Assembly: GCF_037975245.1 (NCBI RefSeq)
Contig: NC_092568.1
Span: 39,264,631-39,328,630 of the forward strand
Direction of reading: 5' to 3'
Source: Apostichopus japonicus
Taxonomy: Eukaryota > Echinodermata > Holothuroidea > Aspidochirotida > Stichopodidae
Length of the DNA: 64,000 nt
In this document: positions 1 to 11,694 of the stretch, piece by piece
Numbering within the stretch: the stretch's first letter is position 1
Layout of the letters: each line of letters opens with the position of its first letter
The notes under the pieces: generated by a model
Told to the model about the DNA's origin: nothing
What the model saw: only the letters and a program-made list of their open reading frames with translations
Database searches by the model: none
Made by a program: the position numbers and the translations under genes

Positions 1-215
1 GGCCTGTATGTTGATTAGCTAAACATTCCTTTATGTAAAGAAGTATCTAGTCCCTAGCTTGATATGTGGTTGGCTGAATGAAGCCTGTATGTTGATTTGC
101 TAAACATTCCTTTATGTAAGGAAGTATCTAGTCCCTACAGTAGCTTGATATGTGGTGGACTGAATGTGGCCTGTATATTGATAAGCTAGCTAAACACTCC
201 TTTCCTATATCCTAG
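1..215. repeat. Tandem repeat, about 81-86 bp, roughly 2.5 copies
   Basis: Copies begin at about 2, 83 and 169 with the same word GCCTGTATRTTGAT. They share AAACATTCCTTTATGTAA and AGTATCTAGTCCCTA. The third copy is partial. The window starts inside the array, so more copies may lie upstream. No coding potential is seen. Confidence 0.9.
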
Positions 216-2746
216 CTGCTGAATTTTGTTTGCTTATGTCCATTAAAATTATTGTTTCATTTATTTTATTTATTCATTCCAGTAAAAATATAAGATTTAT
301 TTAAGAGGAGTCAAACAAAAGCATAATCAGGGTGAGTATAACAACAGCATGTGGTCCACCGTCAGCAAAATTACAAATACACATCTCAAACACAACAAAA
401 CAAGTTAAACTACAGGAGTTATGTAAATACGCAGGCAACTCCAATCAAGCGCTCTATTTTGATGTGTTTTTACATGCACAGTAAACATTCTTACAACAAA
501 GTAACAAGGCTCTCCTGCTTCGTTTGATGGAGACAACAACTCTATACATTAACGCATGCATATAATAGTCCTAGGTGATTAAGCTTTCAAATTCACGATA
601 TACAGTGTGGAAACAGAGGTCTCAACAGATATAATACAGTAAGTTGAAAGGAACAAAGAAATTACTGGATATGTTGGTATTCCAACCAGGGACTTCAGTC
701 TTACAATTGAATTATGAAATAAAAATCCTGCATGGTTGCTGATTTCAATCCAAAATTGGTCAATAATTTCATTTGCCCCTTTATTTTTCTTTTCATAATT
801 TCCCAGTCAGTTTTCTGTGTTAATTTTCTTACAAAAACCTAAGAAATGTTTAAGAGCATAGCCACCAAACTATGTGTCCGGTTTTCTTCAAATCGGGTCT
901 TTATTTCACAAGTAAGAAGAAAGGTTCAAATAAAGAGTAGATTTTTTTCTTCAGTACTCACAAACTCTTCATATTTGTACTCAGCAGACTCAACGCCCAG
1001 TCTACAGTGTCTCGAGTACACTCCGGCATCTTATGACAGTCAATCGAAACTGTTAATCTGACAGAAAGGAAACGAAAGAAAATAACTTTGAGGAAAGACT
1101 GATCAATTTTAACATTATTCCAAGACAATTGCTGTATCTATGCGGGGACAAAGGCAGATTCATGGAGGACTAAGTGTTGGGGTATATATATATCCCTCGT
1201 CCACCCATTTTTCTTAGCTTTACATGAAAATGCAAAAGTAGTTGTTTGTTTGTTTGTTTTGTTTATATTTGCCATTAAAACACAATGAAGTACATACATG
1301 TATTAATACAGTTATAGCAATGAGGCAGCGGGTAGTTAATACAACCTTGCATTTGACCCAATTATAGCCCTTACTTATAGTCTCCATTATGACTTACAAA
1401 ACACCATGTCTCAAAATATTATTCTAGGGAGTATGCAAAGATTAAAAGTAACTTATATTTATTTTAAAAAATTATATTTTTTTAGGGAGAGAACAGTGTT
1501 AAACATCCACAACTTTAAAGTCTGACTTTCATTCAAATTTAATTTTGTTATCTGTTTAAACAAGTGCTTATCAATCAGGGTCCATGTAGACCCCCAAGGG
1601 GAAGGGGCAATTGACAAGTCTGGGGGGGGGGTGAATTGAGAAGAAAGGGGGAATTGGGAGGAATGGCCTTCATTCTATCTAGTTTCAGCATTCTAACTAC
1701 ATATTCTAACCAAGAAATGTGGTAGCCTGCACATATCACATCGCAGCAATTTACGTCTTAAATTGAACAAAGCTAAATCCTAACAGTAAGGCACTTGTTC
1801 AAAAGCTTCATGCTCAAGAGTCCCTTATATTTCATTTTGTATTTTGTAGAGTGAATCATGACAGATAACAAGAACATTGATAGAATCATAATGTTTGCCA
1901 TCATATCATGTGAAAGAAAGTGATTAAAAAGATGTATGGTATGGGTTTATATATGGGGGATGGAATCAGGAAATGCTTTTTATCCAGGTGGGAATTGGAG
2001 AGAAAGGTTGAGAGGCACCTGTAGGCTTAAACATACATTAAATATGAGACCAGAATAAATACTTTCCATGTTGCTAACTGACATATATTACAAAAGCTGA
2101 CCTTTAACTCCCACTTAAAATATTTCACTGGTGTGAAAGCCGCATGCCAAGGCACTTGTCTATGTTCCCTTCTTCTTAACTGCTACTCAACGCAAATGAC
2201 CTCTGACCTCCACAAACATGAAAAGCTGATTGATCGTATTTTATATGCTCAAACTGCCAAAACTTTGCCTGTACAAACTTCCTACAAGTAAAAATGAACA
2301 ATGGCTAGTGCACAGTTTACAGGCCAGTCTGTGATATATACACAAATAGCTTCCAACTGCTGAATTCCACATTGTGAGGGCCAATCTGTTATGCATACAC
2401 TCATGTACAGACATTCTCAAAAGCTGTGATTCTTCAGGTATAGAGCTTTCAAAAGTTTGACCCCACAAACACAATATTAGGGACCCTGTACTCATTATGG
2501 GCAAGCCAGACGCCCAAGTAAGACGTTCGTCAACTTTCCCTGGGCCCTTCTTGACAAACCATCCTTTATAGGGTGTAGCCAGGGTATCTCTCTCTGTCAC
2601 ACACACACACATTCAAACAATATATATAAATAGTTATGATACACATGAACATTTGCACACTGACTTGACTGTATAGTTTACTTGCCTGTCTACAGAAAGT
2701 AGGAAAATAAGAATAAAAAATTGCTTCAAACAGACTATATGCTTAC
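216..2746. other. Non-coding stretch, no gene recognised
   Basis: AT-rich sequence with only short open frames that lack recognisable motifs (for example 846-1061 + and 2612-2241 -). It contains a short TA tract near 1182, a TTTG run near 1240 and a G10 tract at about 1621-1630. If the minus-strand gene at 2747-3492 continues, its later exons or 3' UTR could lie here, but I could not define them. Confidence 0.6.
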
Positions 2747-2850
2747 CCATTTCTGTCATATTTCTTGAATGGTACAACCAGTGACATGGGATCTTCCAGT
2801 GCATTGGCTGCATCCACAAGTACCTGTGATGCAGCTAACTTAACTTGTTC
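2747..2850 (-). CDS. Internal coding exon (104 nt) of an unidentified host gene
   Basis: Read on the minus strand, the exon follows a good acceptor (pyrimidine-rich tract ending CTCCTTCAG) and ends at a GTAAGC donor (2746-2741). Only phase 0 is open: the other two frames meet stops within the first 15 bases. The peptide starts EQVKLAASQVLVDAANALE and ends with FKKYDRN plus two bases of a split codon. Phase 0 is also what the preceding exon at 3492-3448 delivers, so the two join cleanly across a 597-nt intron. The end, F-x-x-Y-D-x-N-G, resembles the start of an EF-hand loop, but the loop would be completed in an exon I did not find. The family is not recognised. Confidence 0.55.
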
Positions 2851-3447
2851 CTGAAGGAGTTTAAAATGGAAATACAACAAAACTAGAAATTAATTGTGCA
2901 GACTTTGTTTCTTTGTTCAAAGTTCGTAACAAATATTTACAATGGAGCATCAAGACAGTGGCTTCCTGATTGGTACTAACTGCTGCATAGGTTGTCAATA
3001 CTATAATTTGTACTTAAAACAGTTACTGAATATGAGGCATTATATCATCATTTGCCAGCAATGTGATGTGGGTTGTGTTGATTGTAGGGAATGTGAATGA
3101 GATCAAACAGTATAAACATAAAGAAAGGTGTGGCATGATGTGGTACGTGTACAGAAACCAGACGTTTCCAAAGTTTGAACACATACATCTGTCCTTTGCC
3201 ATCCACCAGGAAAGTCCAGCAAACAAAGTTTTGTGCATTTCATGAACCATTTGAAGTATGTCTATGAGATCCAATCTTGCAATGTGGTGTTATTAAGAGT
3301 AAGTTTTCACAGATACCCATGCATTTTAGGGACATCCCCCTCCCCCACCCCTTACAGCGTTATTATTAATATTCCTTATTCAAAACAATAAAAGAGTAAT
3401 GAATATTAAGCTGGATATTAGTCTTCAAGTTGTAACTCTTTACTTAC

Positions 3448-3492
3448 TTCCTTTCTCTTCTGTTTCTTCTCTTTTCCCTTCAAAGATCTTTT
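3448..3492 (-). CDS. Small lysine-rich coding exon (45 nt) of the same unidentified gene
   Basis: The exon follows a strong acceptor on the minus strand (T-run ending TTTTTCAG) and is followed by a consensus GTAAGT donor at 3447-3442. It is a multiple of three and open in phase 0, giving KRSLKGKEKKQKRKE, a basic stretch typical of nuclear or nucleolar proteins. It joins in frame to the exon at 2850-2747. Upstream exons, at higher coordinates, were not identified. Splice signals and phase agreement are visible; the gene assignment is unknown. Confidence 0.5.
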
Positions 3493-6230
3493 CTGAAAAA
3501 AAAACAAAGCATGACAAATTCAATGGTTATACTGTACTTTACATGTTATGATTTCTATAAGGTAAAATCATGATGGTAAAGAAAAGAATCCTTCCTTAGT
3601 TCTCATTTCATATTCTTATTAAGATTTTAATATAGTAATATGCAAATCAGTGTATGTAGACAAAATTTAAGGGTTGATGGTTTTGCTTTCGTGGGGGTGG
3701 GGGCTACATTGATGAACTACAGCGAGTATCCATCAGCTGCAAAGCAAGACTACACATCACTTTCAAGTTATTTATTGCTTGAAAGGATCAAAGAGATCGG
3801 TACAATAATGATAATGAAAAGCAAAATTCATTTGTGCACTGTACACAAGCAATACTAAGTTTATACTACTATATCCATGTTATCATGTTATATTTTAATA
3901 CTTTTTTTAATGACAGATGTGTACCCATTATGCAGACTACACATTACACACATACAGTAACAATGAGTAACAATACAAATATATATATATATATATATCA
4001 GTAAGCTATGTTTGCCGAGTAAGGCATTGAACAGATATATAGGTAGAGATGTGTTCCAGTGCTGACTCCCTACAACAGGCCCAGTCTGGGTAACTTAACT
4101 CAAGCTATATCCTCAATTATTACAAAGCCTAGAACGAAGTTGAGAATGTGCACGTGTTCAGACCTAGGAAAGGCCTGCTGTAGCTGGATAGGTCATACAA
4201 GGGTACAGAAATGCGAATTTTTAAGTTCTTTTCTGAACAAAATATCAGTGAATCAGTAAAAAATAACAAATTAAATGGTAGAGAGGAAATTTCCTAAACC
4301 TTCAAACATACTCTGTCTAGAAGAAACTCAACTGGATCGTAAGTTAAATTTTCAGAATATCTATTTGTAAGGTTTATTTTGATAGTTCCAGGTGACGGTT
4401 AGCCGGGCCTTACACTAATAACGTTGAACCGAGCGTGAACAGGAAAGTCTTACTAAATAATCTCCAAAAGCAGATATTTGATAATAAGTTCCTTTTATTA
4501 ATTCTGAATTTAACTATAACTTGGGATAATTAAAATGCACAGGCATAAATGCTGATCATAAATATAAACTACGGAGCCCACAGTTATACGTCTGTAGGCT
4601 TCGGGAGATAAACTTAACTCCCGGATACGTCTTTAGGAGACACTTAAACCCCCGATTTTAAAATAACAAATTACGACACAATGCACAGGGCACACGCTCT
4701 GCCCTTGAACCTGATTGGTCCAATTTTATAGCTACAGTAACCCCTCACCCAACTCTTGATTGGTTGAGTGCCAACCTGATATGCAGATGAGCACATGCAA
4801 ATGGGAACTCAAATGGTGATTCATAGCCTGCCACACCACAGAGCAAACAACCAAAAGGCGAGCCATGTGTGACGTCATGATAACAATAAGTAAACAATAT
4901 GTTAACACAAACTAGAATACGCTTCACAATTTCGAAGGTGCTGACCTACATCAATTCACAAAATAATGAATGTGAAATGTTACAAAAGAAGCTTACTGTT
5001 TGTTGTGGTTGAAATGAAACGTACACCAGTATTCAAAACATTTGACAAATTGGCTGAAATAGGCCTAGGCTATGTGATATATAATATGGTTTAATTATGC
5101 AATAATGTAATCAGTAACATGTATTATTTATTGCAGTTAGAATACCATCATTTTGTGTTTGCACTTTCTGACAAATGCACTGGCTACATAACTATAGAGC
5201 GACTTTACACACCTCTGTGATATCTTAGTCAAAAACTTAACAGTAAATAGAGAATGGAATACATTCTAAGGGTAAGAAAAACTTCACTTGAAAATATTTA
5301 ATATTGTTTAAAATCTCAAGTTGAAATATTTCAAACTATTCGCAGCAATTCACTTGTTACTAACATTTTGTGCTATCGTCTGTCTCATTCCTATTGTAAG
5401 CGCTTACTACTCCACCTACTGTATGGTCAGCAGTTTATTCTAAGCCTACGTCATGCTTTTACTAGGCTAGAGTCAATATATAAACTGTCAGTGAAAAATC
5501 AGGAACCATGTTGAATATCCATTTTCCCACAGAATTACTTCTAATTGGCAATTATTAAGCCTAGCATCATCTGTTTTTGGTAATGTATGTATACAATACT
5601 TTTGTTCTGATAACCAAGACCCAGCTGATACCTAAGGGATAATCCCTGATTCCCTGTGCTGTCCCCAGATTAAAGGTGACCTCTGGAATGTCCACAGATT
5701 TTATATAGTCCCTGGAATATCCCTGCCCAGGTGAATAAATTCATCTTAACTTGTTTGGCCTCGCATTTGTAGAGATAGCTTGAATCTAGGCTACAAATGT
5801 GAATTACATTCATTATTCACATATTAAGGCAAATTAGATCATTGAATAGTTTCATAGAGACTGCAATTGACGCAAAGCATCATGTTACACTACTTGATGA
5901 ATAATAAGGTATGGGATGTAATAACTTGGCTGCTGTAATAACTAGGCCAATGTACTTATTTCTGGATGAGGTGTTCTAAGATTGGCTTTTGAAAACCTAG
6001 GGCCACCAAAACAGCGAGAGACCGTCAAAATGCCTTCCTTTAAGTATAGTGTAGTACCAAGCCTTGTTGTCAACATTAACTTGCTCATCTGAAAGGGGGA
6101 ACTATGAAAACTTGTTAAAAATAACTGCAAGAAACATCTCAAAATGCTACAGCTCCATGGACCTCTGTGCACCAACACTGTATATTTCAAATACATTGTA
6201 ATAAAATTACAAGCACAGCCTGCCTATTCA
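3493..6230. other. Probable intron or intergenic DNA, no gene recognised
   Basis: Contains a short (TA)n at about 3979-3998 and otherwise unique AT-rich sequence. One minus-strand stretch (6088 downwards) follows an acceptor-like CCCCCTTTCAG and starts ATGAGCAAG within an 84-codon frame (6196-5942). I see no donor, partner exon or family motif, so I do not call it a gene. Confidence 0.5.
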
Positions 6231-6256
6231 CTTGATGATCGGCTAAATAGCCGAAA
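6231..6256 (+). other. Hammerhead-like hairpin motif, degenerate
   Basis: CTTGATGA is followed by a 6-bp stem (TCGGCT at 6239-6244, AGCCGA at 6249-6254) with loop AAAT, then AAC. The order GATGA, stem, GAAAC matches the core order of hammerhead ribozymes, which are known from Penelope-like elements. However, the first core base is T instead of C, and the stem register is off by two, so GA of GAAA is drawn into the stem. Probably a decayed or mimic motif. Confidence 0.3.
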
Positions 6257-6639
6257 CCTTAAGAGTTTTCAAACATTGTTCTGCTCTGCTTGTCACTGCA
6301 GTCAGTTGAAGAAAAGGCTAACCAGTTTTAAAATTGATCTATTTTACATCCCCTTGAGAAACTGTCTTGCCAGGTTACAAACTTGTGGCTTTGACATGTA
6401 CAAGATTTGTGCAAATGACCGGCCAAATCAGATAGCAATCATGACAGACCAATTGACCATGGTATGGTACTGTAAGTATAACTTGGAGAAAGACCGACAC
6501 AGTGGCGTAACTAGACCAATGCGGCAGGTTTCTTGATTCTTGACGGGCTCCAAGAAAGGAAAATCCTTTTAAACCCTCCCAACTTCAGCACAAAACAGAT
6601 ACAAAGTTCACAAACAACAGAAATAAACAGCAATACACG

Positions 6640-7251
6640 CTAAAGATACACTGTGCAACTCCAATTGCCTCATCATTTAGATTCCAGTGGTTGTCCAATT
6701 TTGCCTAGAAGTCATTCAATGAAGTTGCAGAGACCACAACCTCAGGAAGAGAGTTCCAAGTATTAACAACTTGATAAGAACAAATAGTTGAGACATGTAT
6801 AATTGATTTGCAATGCTTTTTGGCATTCTTGTAGCTATGCCCTCTGATTTTGGCAGACAGATCCAAGGTATCAATTTGCTACACTCAATATCCTTCAAAC
6901 CATGAACAATCTTATTTGAATTACATCACCTATCTTTCTGCGGAATACTAATGTAGGTAACTTGAGTGTACAGTACGTAATGATGGTTCTCCAGACCAGG
7001 TACAAGATGTGTAGCTCTATGTTAAATGCTCTCAATACTGCTTACAGTATGTCAGTTCTTAGATGTGGGAACCAAATAACATTACAATATTCCAGATGTG
7101 GCATAAACTGGTTGTGGAAACTAAAGTAGCATAGTAAAGCTTGAAAGGACCTCTTAATCAAACCTGGCATTGATTCATTCACCTTAAGTGTGGCCACCCA
7201 CTGAAAAGAACTGAGTGGACCATTAAAACAAAATCCTCTCCCAATAACCAT
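6640..7251 (-). pseudogene. Decayed LINE ORF2, C-terminal part of the reverse transcriptase protein
   Basis: Minus-strand translation gives HLEYCNVIWFPHLRTDI near 7090, the LINE post-RT motif usually seen as LEYGNxVWxP with K/R-T-D-I. In a shifted frame further on it gives SYQVVNTWNSLPEVVVSA and a DNHWN end near 6670, corresponding to the conserved VVNxWNSLPxxVVxA segment. Several frameshifts and an in-frame stop before AKLDNHWN show that the copy is dead. No 5' part, endonuclease or palm motifs are present. The clade is not certain. Confidence 0.75.
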
Positions 7252-8470
7252 TGGATATAATTCTAGTGTTCATATTTTGGGTAGCAGTTTTGAACGCTCT
7301 GAATTTTGTCTCTGAAGATAAATATATAGGCTACTGTGGTTACATGTATAAAACTGCTTTGGACTTGTGTAGCAATTTGACTAAGCTATAGTATTATGCT
7401 GTCTTTTGCAATGCGATATCAGATTAATTATTCAATTTGACAACCAAAACGTGAATTAAAAGAAATTCAAAATTCAAAATTAATGGAAAACCATGTATTC
7501 TTGTCCCCCTCTGGATTATTTTCTACTGACGTCCATGGGTCCTCAGACTTTCTAGAAATAGTTTAATAATCATAGTAACCTTACCTAAGACTGACTAAGA
7601 GTTAACGTTAAGCTTAGTGGCTGATATTATTAGGCCTAGCCTAGCTATATGGGAGGCATCTTGCAACTAGTCAAAACACAAATTTCAAGAGTAGCTAGGC
7701 CCTAGGCTAGGCCTACTGTAGCTACACCCTTACCTAGGAAAACGAAGCGTCCTGATATAAGCCTAGGCTAGCCTAGTTAGGCATAATGTGAACCCTCTAA
7801 TGCTAGTTTGAATCATACCCCCATCTTGATTCACTTTTCGATGCACAAAATAGGTAGCCAATGGTTCGTTCTGTAGCTGATAAGTCAACAACAAACGTAA
7901 ATTGAGGTTCACTCTATGACACAGAAATTGCAATAGTAAAGGTTTTTCACACGTATGTACTGTGTATGAAGCGCAGACATTTATGTGTTAAATTTCTGTG
8001 GCATGAGGTAGTTCCTGATCCTGTGATTGTATCCCTACCAAGTAGCATACTAATTTCGCGCACTTGCTGTTTCGCGCGTTTGGAAATAAGGGAGCATGTT
8101 AATGTAGCTTTTCATATCGGTATATTTCTGACTGTACAGAGTGAAACAATTTTATACCGGATGATTAAAGACGCGGGAAACACACAAGACGCTTAGACAT
8201 ACTACAATACCCATCATCGTCAAGTGACTAAAGTGTTCTTGCAAAGATTGAGGTACAGTAAGTAGTGGAGGCGACGGGGGTACTGCGTTTAAATGTCGTG
8301 TAAAAGTGATTTAGAGGGTGGGATATCGCAGTCTATTTTTCATTGATATCAACCAGAAATATGCATCCGTTAATTCATCGTCTGTACAAGTCTGATGTGT
8401 TTGCCTATCTATCAGTATTGGAGAAAGTGATCAGATGCCGTGGTATACACTCTCGTCCGTTGGAAGGGGT
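7252..8470. other. Non-coding stretch, no gene recognised
   Basis: AT-rich single-copy-looking sequence rich in TAGGCCTA/CCTAGGC words around 7630-7780. A donor-like GTAAGG occurs on the minus strand near 7733, without a clear exon. The frame at 7966-8196 has no family motif. Confidence 0.5.
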
Positions 8471-8650
8471 CGTTCAGTGGCGGTCCTGGGCGCGAATTCA
8501 CACCCCTGCCTCATTATCAATGCTGTAGCCGAGTGGATAAAGGCGGTGATATTTTAAGCAATGAGGTTCAGCAATCATGTGGTTCCGGGTTCGATACCTG
8601 GCCGGGTCATAGTAATTAGGTGGGTTTTTCATCCAATAGCAAATCTACGG
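8471..8650 (+). mobile_element. tRNA-like SINE head
   Basis: An RNA polymerase III A box TAGCCGAGTGG lies at 8526-8536 and a B box GGTTCGATACC at 8588-8598, the usual spacing for a Leu/Ser-type long-arm tRNA. A T-rich anticodon-like loop lies between them. The bases before the A box do not pair with those after the B box, so there is no acceptor stem and no working tRNA. A SINE derived from a tRNA-Leu-like gene is the best reading; its tail is not defined. Confidence 0.55.
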
Positions 8651-8817
8651 TATTCACATCTGAAATAACTTTCTTAATTGAAAAGAATCCAAATGAAAGT
8701 TAAAATGTTGTATTGGAAGCCGTGTAAGTTGTAATCCATATATAATCCATAAGTGTAATCCATATATTGTGGGCTTCCCCACATCTGTGGTCGCTTCAGC
8801 GTCGTAAAAATAACTGC

Positions 8818-8906
8818 TGATCATCATCATCGTCAACATCGTCAACGTCGTCTCGTCGCCATCGTCATCGTCATCTTCATAATCATCATCATCATTGTTA
8901 TCCTCT
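8818..8906. repeat. Imperfect trinucleotide repeat (ATC/GTC)
   Basis: Runs of ATC, GTC and CGT triplets such as ATCATCATCATCGTCAAC. It encodes an Asp-rich frame on the minus strand, which I regard as a repeat artefact. Confidence 0.9.
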
Positions 8907-9057
8907 GGTGACACTTATCGAAAAGAGAAGGCTTGAAATAAGCCGGTGTTCTCTACGATCAAACACGTTCGACGTTTACATGTAATTGGGGTATTCAATT
9001 ACATTAATGTTGTGTACAGTAGTGATAGTTACACAACTTCTGTATCATGTAAGTTAC

Positions 9058-9427
9058 CAGTGGCGTAGGAAGGTACTTTTGAGTGGGGGGGCTGAAGACT
9101 GATGACCGGCCTGGGGGAGGGGTCTAAGGGGAGGGGGTGTCCCCCTCCCCTTTGGAATTTTTTGCATTTCCAGGTGGCCTCAGATGCAATTTGGTGCAAT
9201 ATAGCACACTTCAACACCCACTCCATTTTGTAAACTTAATTTTGTATTTTCACCTGGCCTTAGATGCAATTTGATGCTCCAAATGAGATTTTTTTTCTCA
9301 TTTGGAAATGAAAAAGGGGTTTTCTGACTTGCGAACCGGGGGGGGGGGGCGGAATGATACTTCCGCCCCTCCACATTTTTCACTGGGGGGGCTGGCGCCC
9401 CCAGCCCCCCCGGTTCCTACGCCCTTG
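9058..9427 (+). mobile_element. hAT-type MITE, 370 bp, with 8-bp target duplication
   Basis: The ends are CAGTGGCGTAGGAA and, inverted, CAAGGGCGTAGGAA. TAAGTTAC occurs directly on both sides (9050-9057 and 9428-9435). An 8-bp duplication with CAG-type ends is characteristic of hAT transposons. The interior is non-coding and carries long G and C runs. A second copy in opposite orientation, truncated at one end, lies at 28259-28559. The open frames over this region are shadows of the repeat. Confidence 0.85.
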
Positions 9428-9435
9428 TAAGTTAC

Positions 9436-10632
9436 TATACAGAATGAAGTATTTCTATTATACCTAAATAAAGTGTAAAGGATATACCTAATGTACGGGT
9501 AACGAGCATGTACACAACATAAATGTAATAATTTCAATAATTATTTAGGTGTACTGCACAGTTTTACTTCCCTTTGAAAAGTCGCAAATCTGACACTTAA
9601 CACACTGAGATATAAAGATATCAGAAAACAACAGTTATTGTATTTGCTGAGACCACACATTTATTAAGAATCAGCCAAGTTAAAATATTGTAACAGAAAT
9701 ATCATATCCCTTTCAGTCAATTGATAGCGAAACATTATCGTCATAGGATTGAGCGTTCCCTCAGTTCTACCCGTCGATGGCCCCAGACTCTGTAATTGTA
9801 TCTCTCCCAAAATATGTGTAGACTGTAGAGCTGTTGCGAGTTGTAGGTGGCGACATCCAATGACAATCTAACCCAGGGGTTCCCTAACTTGGGTGCATGA
9901 ACCCCCAGGGGGGGGGCGTGAGTTCATCCCAGGGAGTTCGTTATACGTTTCTGAATTAAAGTGTTACCGCTTAAGTGTGAAGATAATTATACTGTACCAC
10001 TTTAAGTGTTTATAACGTATTAAACGTAATCTCTGTAAAGTCTGTAAATGCCGTAATCTGTGATAAATTCATATGTCAGTGCATCAGCGATCGACTGAAA
10101 AACATTCATAAATTAGAGATCAACCAGTCATCAACCTCTTCTCCGATTTTTGTCTTGACATGTGTTAAAGATTTTTATTAGTTCCAGCAGCCGGACTTTG
10201 GGACACACTAGTCAACGAGTCATCTAGGTAGTTGATACAGCATTTTACAAGATTCTTTTGAAATTGCGGTTCTGAAAATGCACAATTATTAAAGAGGAAT
10301 TCCATAATGTAGGAATATCGTTCTAATTATGCAAACCATTTATGGAAATATCACTGCAGGAGGGCAGGGGCACTGGGCACACCATATAATGTTTCTACAA
10401 TTGAAGCACTCTTTAAGTCTAAATATGTTCAGCTTGTGCACATGGCGACGAGTTTGCCTAGACTTCTCGATCACATCAGTATCTCAATCACTGCTATGAT
10501 CAAAGATCTATGTGTATTTGTTTTTAACAAACTGCAGATTTGTGTTTTCCTCAACATCTTCTCTACGACCAGGGGGTTAGTCACGACCACCTAAACCCAA
10601 AGAACTTGTGTAGAAATTAATGAATAATTTCC
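9436..10632. other. Non-coding stretch with a hAT-like terminal word
   Basis: CCAGGGGTTCCCTAACTT near 9875 resembles the CAGxGGTTCCCAAC end of hAT elements and is followed by a G9 run. I found no matching second end. No gene is seen. Confidence 0.45.
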
Positions 10633-10805
10633 AATGGTGATCTCTCCGACATCCTATAGACGGCTGCAGGCTATCAAGTGAGTGGCCTAACTTAAGTATC
10701 AAATATAATCAATACAATGGGTTCAATACCAACTACAATATCAGACACATCTACAATAATCATTAAGGCTAAATATAAATGAAATATGTTTCCAGTAAAT
10801 ATATA
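10633..10805 (+). repeat. Left copy of a 173-bp direct repeat
   Basis: Starts AATGGTGATCTCTCCGA and ends TTTCCAGTAAATATATA. It is nearly identical to 11521-11694 apart from a variable patch after ACGGCTG. The two copies flank a transposon-domain pseudogene, which suggests terminal direct repeats or a duplication made during insertion. Confidence 0.9.
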
Positions 10806-11260
10806 GCAGCATGGGATATCGCAATCGACGCTACTCGAGACGGGAACACTATCGTATATGACCAGCACACCAGTACCATACCCCCGGATATATTGCCTAC
10901 TAAACTTGCAGACCAGACCTCACTGCTATAGACAGGGGTCAAAGCAAAATTCACATCATGGAGTTGACGTGTCCCTGGGACTCCGCTGAATCCTTTAACA
11001 ATGCACAAGAAAGAAAATCAGACAGATATGAACCATTGATCGGTGACTTGAGTGATATTGGCTGGGAAGTGGATTTCATAACGGTGGAGATTGGAGTAAG
11101 GGGGATAATAGCTCCCGGTACAGTAAAACTTATGTGCAATAGACTGGGAAAATCGAAAAAATCTATAATAAAGAAATACCTTGCCAAATGTACTAAACTA
11201 GCCCTCATGTGCAGCTAAACAATATACAATCTTCGGGATGATGCTGACACTTGCCTCACA
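10806..11260 (+). pseudogene. Transposon-encoded endonuclease-like C-terminal domain, decayed
   Basis: The frame through 10958-11218 reads CRPDLTAIDR upstream of its first ATG and then MELTCPWDSAE, followed by VDFITVEIGVRGIIAPGTV. RPDL, then a short loop, then (V/M)ELTCPWD and a downstream E-x-G-x-R-G is the pattern of the restriction-like domain found at the C-terminus of many metazoan retroelement proteins. A stop just before CRPDL and another after LALMCS, where TIYNL continues in frame, show degradation. The exact element family is not determined. Confidence 0.55.
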
Positions 11261-11520
11261 CATATTGTAGATATATAGAGTATATTTTTTTCAGCAGTTT
11301 TTGTTTACTATTTGTTCGCATTTAGATTTGTACTTGTCGTTCTCTTAAGTTCTTGGTTGCTTGGTATTGTCTGTCGTTTTAATCCCTTTATCCTTTTATT
11401 ATCCTTAGTGTGGCTTTCTGCTAGCTGCGGTCGTTGAGACCTGTCATGCTTTTTTTATAGTCAATTTTATCTGTATTATGTACATTGAGAATTGATAGAA
11501 ATAAAATATAAACATATTCT

Positions 11521-11694
11521 AATGGTGATCTCTCCGATATCCTATCAACGGCTGAGGGGGTAATATGTGAGTGGCCTAACTTAAGTATCAAATATAACCA
11601 ATACAATTGGTTCAATACCAACTACAATACGAGACACATCTACAATAATCATTAAGGCTAAATATAAATGAAATATGTTTCCAGTAAATATATA
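11521..11694 (+). repeat. Right copy of the 173-bp direct repeat
   Basis: Same orientation as 10633-10805, with a few substitutions and an altered patch around 11552-11566. No obvious short target duplication is seen outside the pair, so an LTR interpretation is not secured. Confidence 0.9.

Noticed and set aside
5942-6196. 84-codon minus-strand frame with an acceptor-like CCCCCTTTCAG inside it
   Set aside because: Only the acceptor is good; no donor, no partner exon and no conserved motif. Left as undecided intergenic sequence.
8526-8600. Functional tRNA-Leu gene
   Set aside because: A and B boxes are present but the acceptor stem does not pair and the B box has a mismatch; a tRNA-derived SINE fits better.
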